From NCBI GenBank assembly GCA_025359865.1, contig JANYDH010000175.1, forward strand, positions 1 to 43,539: a stretch of 43,539 bases of DNA, written 5' to 3'. A model generated the notes under the pieces. The model was not told the DNA's origin, searched no databases, and saw only the letters and a list, made by a program, of their open reading frames with translations. This document shows positions 40,245 to 43,539 of this stretch, in pieces (positions within the stretch are counted from its first letter, which is position 1; each line of letters starts with the position of its first letter). The translations under genes were made by a program, and so were the position numbers. Source of the DNA: Actinomycetes bacterium. GTDB taxonomy: Bacteria > Actinomycetota > Acidimicrobiia > Acidimicrobiales > Ilumatobacteraceae.

Positions 40245-40629
40245 ACCGATGCTCATCGATGCGAACGTGCTGATCGCGCTGTCGTTCGCCGATCACTTTC
40301 ACCATGAGCGGGCGGTCGCCTGGTTGGGGAGTAGGCGGAGATTTGCGACGACGCCGTGCGTGCAGGGCTCGCTGATCCGGTTCGCGGTTCGGGTGGCTAG
40401 CCCGACGCATGCCGGTGATCTGATCGACCTGCTCACTGCTCACGGGCGTCACGTCTTTTGGCCAGACGACGTTGGGTACACTCGTTCCATGCTCCGGGGA
40501 CTGACTGGGCACGGTCAGGTCACCGACGCATATCTCGCTGAGATCGCAGTGGCTCATGCCACCAAGCTGGCCACCTTCGACCAAGGCCTCGCAACACTCC
40601 GGCCTGATGTTGTCGAATTGGTGGCGTAA
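40237..40629 (+). CDS. vapC: VapC-type PIN-domain toxin
   Basis: A 130-residue PIN ribonuclease: MLIDANVLIALSFADHFHHERAV carries the first acidic residue (Asp8). The later acids are in GQVTDAYLAEIAVAH and LATFDQGLATL, the usual PIN quartet spacing. It probably cleaves tRNA or rRNA when freed from its antitoxin. It is translated from inside the antitoxin's 3' end. Confidence 0.9.
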   Translation: MTEPMLIDANVLIALSFADHFHHERAVAWLGSRRRFATTPCVQGSLIRFAVRVASPTHAGDLIDLLTAHGRHVFWPDDVGYTRSMLRGLTGHGQVTDAYLAEIAVAHATKLATFDQGLATLRPDVVELVA

Positions 40630-40701
40630 CTGCGTCGTCCAGATTGCTCGGGAATGAGTAACGGCTACTCACGCCGGTCGAGCCGGGAGCATGCACGCTG
40701 T

Positions 40702-40729
40702 GAGGCGCCATCCGCGAGCTGGCGCCCTC
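40702..40729 (+). terminator. Probable terminator of vapBC
   Basis: Stem ggcgcca / tggcgcc extended by gag/ctc with one bulged base, and a 9-nt loop, 72 bp after the toxin stop, followed by ttgtgctcgctt. Confidence 0.5.
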
Positions 40730-40762
40730 TTGTGCTCGCTTGATTCCGAAGAGGCTTTCTCG

Positions 40763-43539
40763 ATGAGACATCACCATCCCATGTGCGCGTCCGAGCAGGT
40801 TCGTCGGCGGCGAGTGATCAACGCATTGGTCGCAGTCGCAATCGCGGTGCCGAGCGTGAGTATCGCGTCGGGAGTGCCTGCTTCGGCGGCACCGATCGCA
40901 TCCGTTGCGCTCGGCGTGATCCAGACGGCGGCGGGAAGATCGAGCGATGGAACTCCGGCCGCAACGGCGTCGATGAACCCCTCAGGCCTTGCCACCGACG
41001 CCGCCGGGAACGTGTATCTAGCGGAGTCGACTGTGGTCCGCAAGATTGCGGTGGGGAGCGGGATTATCACCACGGTGGCCGGGAATGGTGGCTATGAGGG
41101 CGACGGCGATGGAGGTCCCGCGACGGACGCTTCGGTCGTTCCGAACGGTATCGCCATCGCGTCGAACGGTGATCTTTACATCGCTGATGCCCTCAACCAT
41201 TCTGTTCGCAGGGTCGCGGCGACAACCGGCATCATCACCACGGTGGCCGGCAACGGCACGTCCGGGTCGAGCGGGAACGGTGGGCCCGCTACGAGTGCGC
41301 AACTGAAGGGGCCGACGGCCGTGGTGGTCGACGGTAACGGGGTGCTGTACATCGCTGACGGCACCGACAACCGGATTCGCAAGGTCGTTGGCGGCACGAT
41401 CAGCGCTGTTGCCGGGACCGGCGTCGCCGGGTTCGGGTTCAACAACCAGCCGGCGGCAACGGCACCACTGTCCGACCCGCAATCCCTTGCGGTCGATCCT
41501 GCGAACGACCTGTACTTCTCCGATTGGGGCAATGCGAGGGTCCGTAAGCTCACCTTCTCGTCCGGCAACATCACCACGATCGCCGGCACCGGTGTGTCTG
41601 GTTTCACCGGTGATGGTTCCGCCCCCACGAAGGCGCTGAACGATCCGGCGCAGCTCGCCATTTCCGCCGGATTGTTGTACATCGCGGACTCGACCAACCA
41701 CCGCATACGACGAGTCAACCTCACTACGTTGAACATGACGACCATCGCTGGAACCGGTGTCAACGGTTCCAGTGGCGACGGAGGCCTGGCCACGGCCGCT
41801 GGACTGGCGTTTCCCAGAGGGGTGGTCGTCACCGCTGCAGGAGTGATCGTGAGCGACGGGGGCGACCGGCTGCGGATCATCGTCGGCACGCAGATCAACG
41901 CCCTGGCAGGACACGCCGCATCGTTCTCGGGTGATGGCGGACCAGCTACGGGTGCGCTCATCTCCCCCTTCGTCGACGTCGTCGTCGATGCAGCCGGCAA
42001 CGTCTACGTCAGCGACAACTACAACTACCGGATCCGCAAGATCACTGCCGCCACCGGAGTGATCACGACAATCGCTGGGAACGGCGACGGCAAGTTCAAC
42101 GGTGACGGCCCGGCATCGACCACCAACATCGAGCCCTACGCATTAGCGGTCGCTCCGAACGGAGACGTCTGGTTCTCCGAGATCGAGGGCGGTCGGGTCC
42201 GCAAGCTCACCGTTGCTACGGGAATGGTCACCACGATCGCAGGAACAGGCACCGTCACGTTCAATGGTGATGGCCCGGCGAACACGACCAACCTCGGCGC
42301 ATCGGGGATCGCCCTCGACGAGCATGGCGACATCTACCTCGCCGACCTCGTCCAACATCGAATCCGCAAGATAACGGTCGCGACGGGCATGGTCACCACC
42401 CTCGCTGGAACCGGAGTCAAGACCTTCAACGGCGACGGCCCGGGCGCCACTCGAAACGTCGATGGATGGGGCATCGCGGTCGGTCCGACTGGCGACCTGT
42501 TCATCTCCGAGCCCGATCTCGGACGGATCCGCAGGCTGACCATGGCCACCGGGAATCTGACCACCATCGCCGGTACGGGAGTGACCTCGTTCAACGGTGA
42601 TGGTTCCGCATTGAGCACCAACATCGCGCCCTACCGCCTGAGCCTCGATGCTGACGGCAACGTCTATCTCTCCGAGTCGGAGGGGAACCGTGTCCGCAAG
42701 TTCGATGTGATGGCCAGCACAATTGCCACCATTGCCGGTACAGGTCATTCTGGTTTCAACGGCGACGATCGCCCGGCCACCACCGCGTACGTGGAGGATC
42801 CGGGCGCGGCGGTCGCCGACCATTTCGGGCATCTGTACATCGCCAACAACGGCAGTGCTCGCATCCGCATGGTCGGGATTGCGCTTCCGGCGACGCCCGC
42901 CGCCCCGGGGTCGCCAGGGTCGCCAGGGTCGCCGGGGTCGCCGGGGTCGCCGGGGTCGCCTGGGTCGCCTGGGTCGCCTGGGTCCGGACCGTCGTACAAT
43001 CCGGTCACTCCGGAGCGGTTACTCGATACTCGTGATGGCACTGGTGTCGCGGGTGCAGTGGCCGGCAAGCTCGGTGCCGGTAACACGCTCGTGTTGCAGA
43101 TCACCGGTGTCGGGACGTCCAATGTGCCGGCCACGGCGAGTGCTGTTGCGATCAATGTTGCGGTCACCGAGCCTGATGGGCCCGGCTTCTTGACGGTCTG
43201 GCCGTGTGGACAGCCGCGCCCGTTGGCCGCGAACCTCAACTTCATGGCCGGGCAGACCATCCCGAACCTTGTCATCGCCAAACTCGGTACGAACGGCACG
43301 ATCTGCATCTACACCCTCGCCAGCACCCACATCGTCGGCGACATCAACGGCTGGTACCTGGCGGGGCCCGCGTACAACCCGGTCACCCCGGAGCGGTTAC
43401 TCGATACCCGTGACGGCACCGGTGTCGCGGGTGCAGTGGCCGGCAAGCTCGGTGCCGGTAACACGCTCGTGTTGCAGATCACCGGTGTCGGGACGTCCAA
43501 TGTGCCGGCCACGGCGAGTGCTGTTGCGATCAATGTTGC
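40763..43539 (+). CDS. Secreted NHL-repeat beta-propeller protein, C-terminus beyond window
   Basis: Open for 925 codons from ATG 40763 to the window edge. The signal peptide (VINALVAVAIAVPSVSIASGV, then ASAA) is followed by about 12 NHL-type blades. Each has a G-x-x-x-D-x-x-G-x-x-Y-x-A/S-D/E...R-I-R-K core and ends ITT-(I/V)AG-x-G-...-GDG-PAT, enough for two six-bladed propellers. Then come eight G-S-P triplets and at least 1.4 copies of a 126-residue beta-rich repeat beginning YNPVTPERLLDTRDGTG. It is probably a surface adhesin or polymer-binding protein; no enzyme motif is seen. It is an accessory-type gene next to vapBC. Confidence 0.9.
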   Translation, partial: MRHHHPMCASEQVRRRRVINALVAVAIAVPSVSIASGVPASAAPIASVALGVIQTAAGRSSDGTPAATASMNPSGLATDAAGNVYLAESTVVRKIAVGSGIITTVAGNGGYEGDGDGGPATDASVVPNGIAIASNGDLYIADALNHSVRRVAATTGIITTVAGNGTSGSSGNGGPATSAQLKGPTAVVVDGNGVLYIADGTDNRIRKVVGGTISAVAGTGVAGFGFNNQPAATAPLSDPQSLAVDPANDLYFSDWGNARVRKLTFSSGNITTIAGTGVSGFTGDGSAPTKALNDPAQLAISAGLLYIADSTNHRIRRVNLTTLNMTTIAGTGVNGSSGDGGLATAAGLAFPRGVVVTAAGVIVSDGGDRLRIIVGTQINALAGHAASFSGDGGPATGALISPFVDVVVDAAGNVYVSDNYNYRIRKITAATGVITTIAGNGDGKFNGDGPASTTNIEPYALAVAPNGDVWFSEIEGGRVRKLTVATGMVTTIAGTGTVTFNGDGPANTTNLGASGIALDEHGDIYLADLVQHRIRKITVATGMVTTLAGTGVKTFNGDGPGATRNVDGWGIAVGPTGDLFISEPDLGRIRRLTMATGNLTTIAGTGVTSFNGDGSALSTNIAPYRLSLDADGNVYLSESEGNRVRKFDVMASTIATIAGTGHSGFNGDDRPATTAYVEDPGAAVADHFGHLYIANNGSARIRMVGIALPATPAAPGSPGSPGSPGSPGSPGSPGSPGSPGSGPSYNPVTPERLLDTRDGTGVAGAVAGKLGAGNTLVLQITGVGTSNVPATASAVAINVAVTEPDGPGFLTVWPCGQPRPLAANLNFMAGQTIPNLVIAKLGTNGTICIYTLASTHIVGDINGWYLAGPAYNPVTPERLLDTRDGTGVAGAVAGKLGAGNTLVLQITGVGTSNVPATASAVAINV
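42908..42979. repeat. 9-bp repeat encoding (Gly-Ser-Pro)8 linker
   Basis: Eight units of ggg-tcg-ccN, with the third base of the Pro codon changing in blocks (cca, then ccg, then cct). It is a collagen-like, flexible linker between the propeller and the C-terminal repeats. Confidence 0.93.
42995..43539. repeat. 378-bp coding repeat, second copy cut by window end
   Basis: Unit 1 is 42995-43372; unit 2 starts at 43373. Over the 167 shared bases they differ only at synonymous third positions in the first ~55 bp, and are then identical for more than 110 bp. Each encodes a domain starting YNPVTPERLLDTRDG and ending GDINGWYLAGP. Confidence 0.93.

Noticed and set aside
42908-42979. Short regular repeats considered as a CRISPR array
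   Set aside because: Nine-base contiguous units without spacers, in frame in a coding sequence. No CRISPR array or cas gene is seen in the window.
41018-43330. Long minus-strand open frames under the NHL protein
   Set aside because: They are shadows of the repetitive plus-strand gene, with repeated Pro/Gly/Asp-rich sequence and no domain.

Overview
The window is GC-rich, gene-dense bacterial chromosome. It most resembles a free-living actinobacterium of the Acidimicrobiia (Ilumatobacter-like). This placement is inferred from gene content and not from a marker gene. The clues are a DUF222/HNH endonuclease under an actinobacterial-type SOS box, an actinobacterial MeaA-type mutase, LLM flavin enzymes, polyprenyl synthase, many Thr-rich lipoproteins, and a secreted propeller protein ending in near-identical 126-residue repeats. 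There is no phage, plasmid or transposon signature. The window reads as ordinary chromosome with accessory patches.

Layout. 1-3.5 kb: start of a DUF222/HNH gene (minus), 5'-3' exonuclease, two tRNA-Ser genes, tadA and a DUF4388-type protein. 3.5-10.3 kb: universal stress protein, secreted S33 peptidase, ABC exporter, xseA-xseB and a polyprenyl diphosphate synthase. 10.4-13.8 kb: two overlapping alpha/beta hydrolases (one without its nucleophile), a LysM lipoprotein and two hypotheticals. 13.8-21.2 kb, all minus: ethylmalonyl/methylmalonyl-CoA mutase family, metzincin-like lipoprotein, aat, 3-hydroxyacyl-CoA dehydrogenase, LLM oxidoreductase and an MDR oxidoreductase. 21.3-27.3 kb: PhyH dioxygenase with a small partner ORF, homocysteine S-methyltransferase, methyltransferase, small secreted protein, DksA-like protein and a nucleotidyltransferase pair. 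27.4-31.5 kb: adenosine deaminase, SelO and a FAD oxidoreductase. 31.7-37.4 kb: a three-gene molybdoenzyme operon (fused FeS/NrfD subunit, catalytic subunit, TorD-like chaperone) behind a palindromic operator-like site. 37.5-43.5 kb: YCII protein, amidohydrolase, two tandem CMD/AhpD-like genes, a VapBC pair and a long secreted NHL-propeller protein that runs off the window.

Most notable finding. The second CMD/AhpD-like gene (39429-39926) has an in-frame TGA exactly where the second cysteine of the redox C-x-x-C motif belongs. A hairpin with a GGUC apical loop starts just downstream, with the loop 17 nt after the TGA, almost the spacing of the E. coli fdhF SECIS. A strong Shine-Dalgarno precedes the upstream start. 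This is best read as a selenoprotein with a C-G-T-U active site, not a pseudogene. Other items of interest are an SOS box at the HNH gene, families of intergenic hairpins sharing TTTGG-type arms, a catalytically dead hydrolase paired with an intact one, many in-frame minisatellites, and the cytoplasm-facing molybdoenzyme with a B-C subunit fusion.
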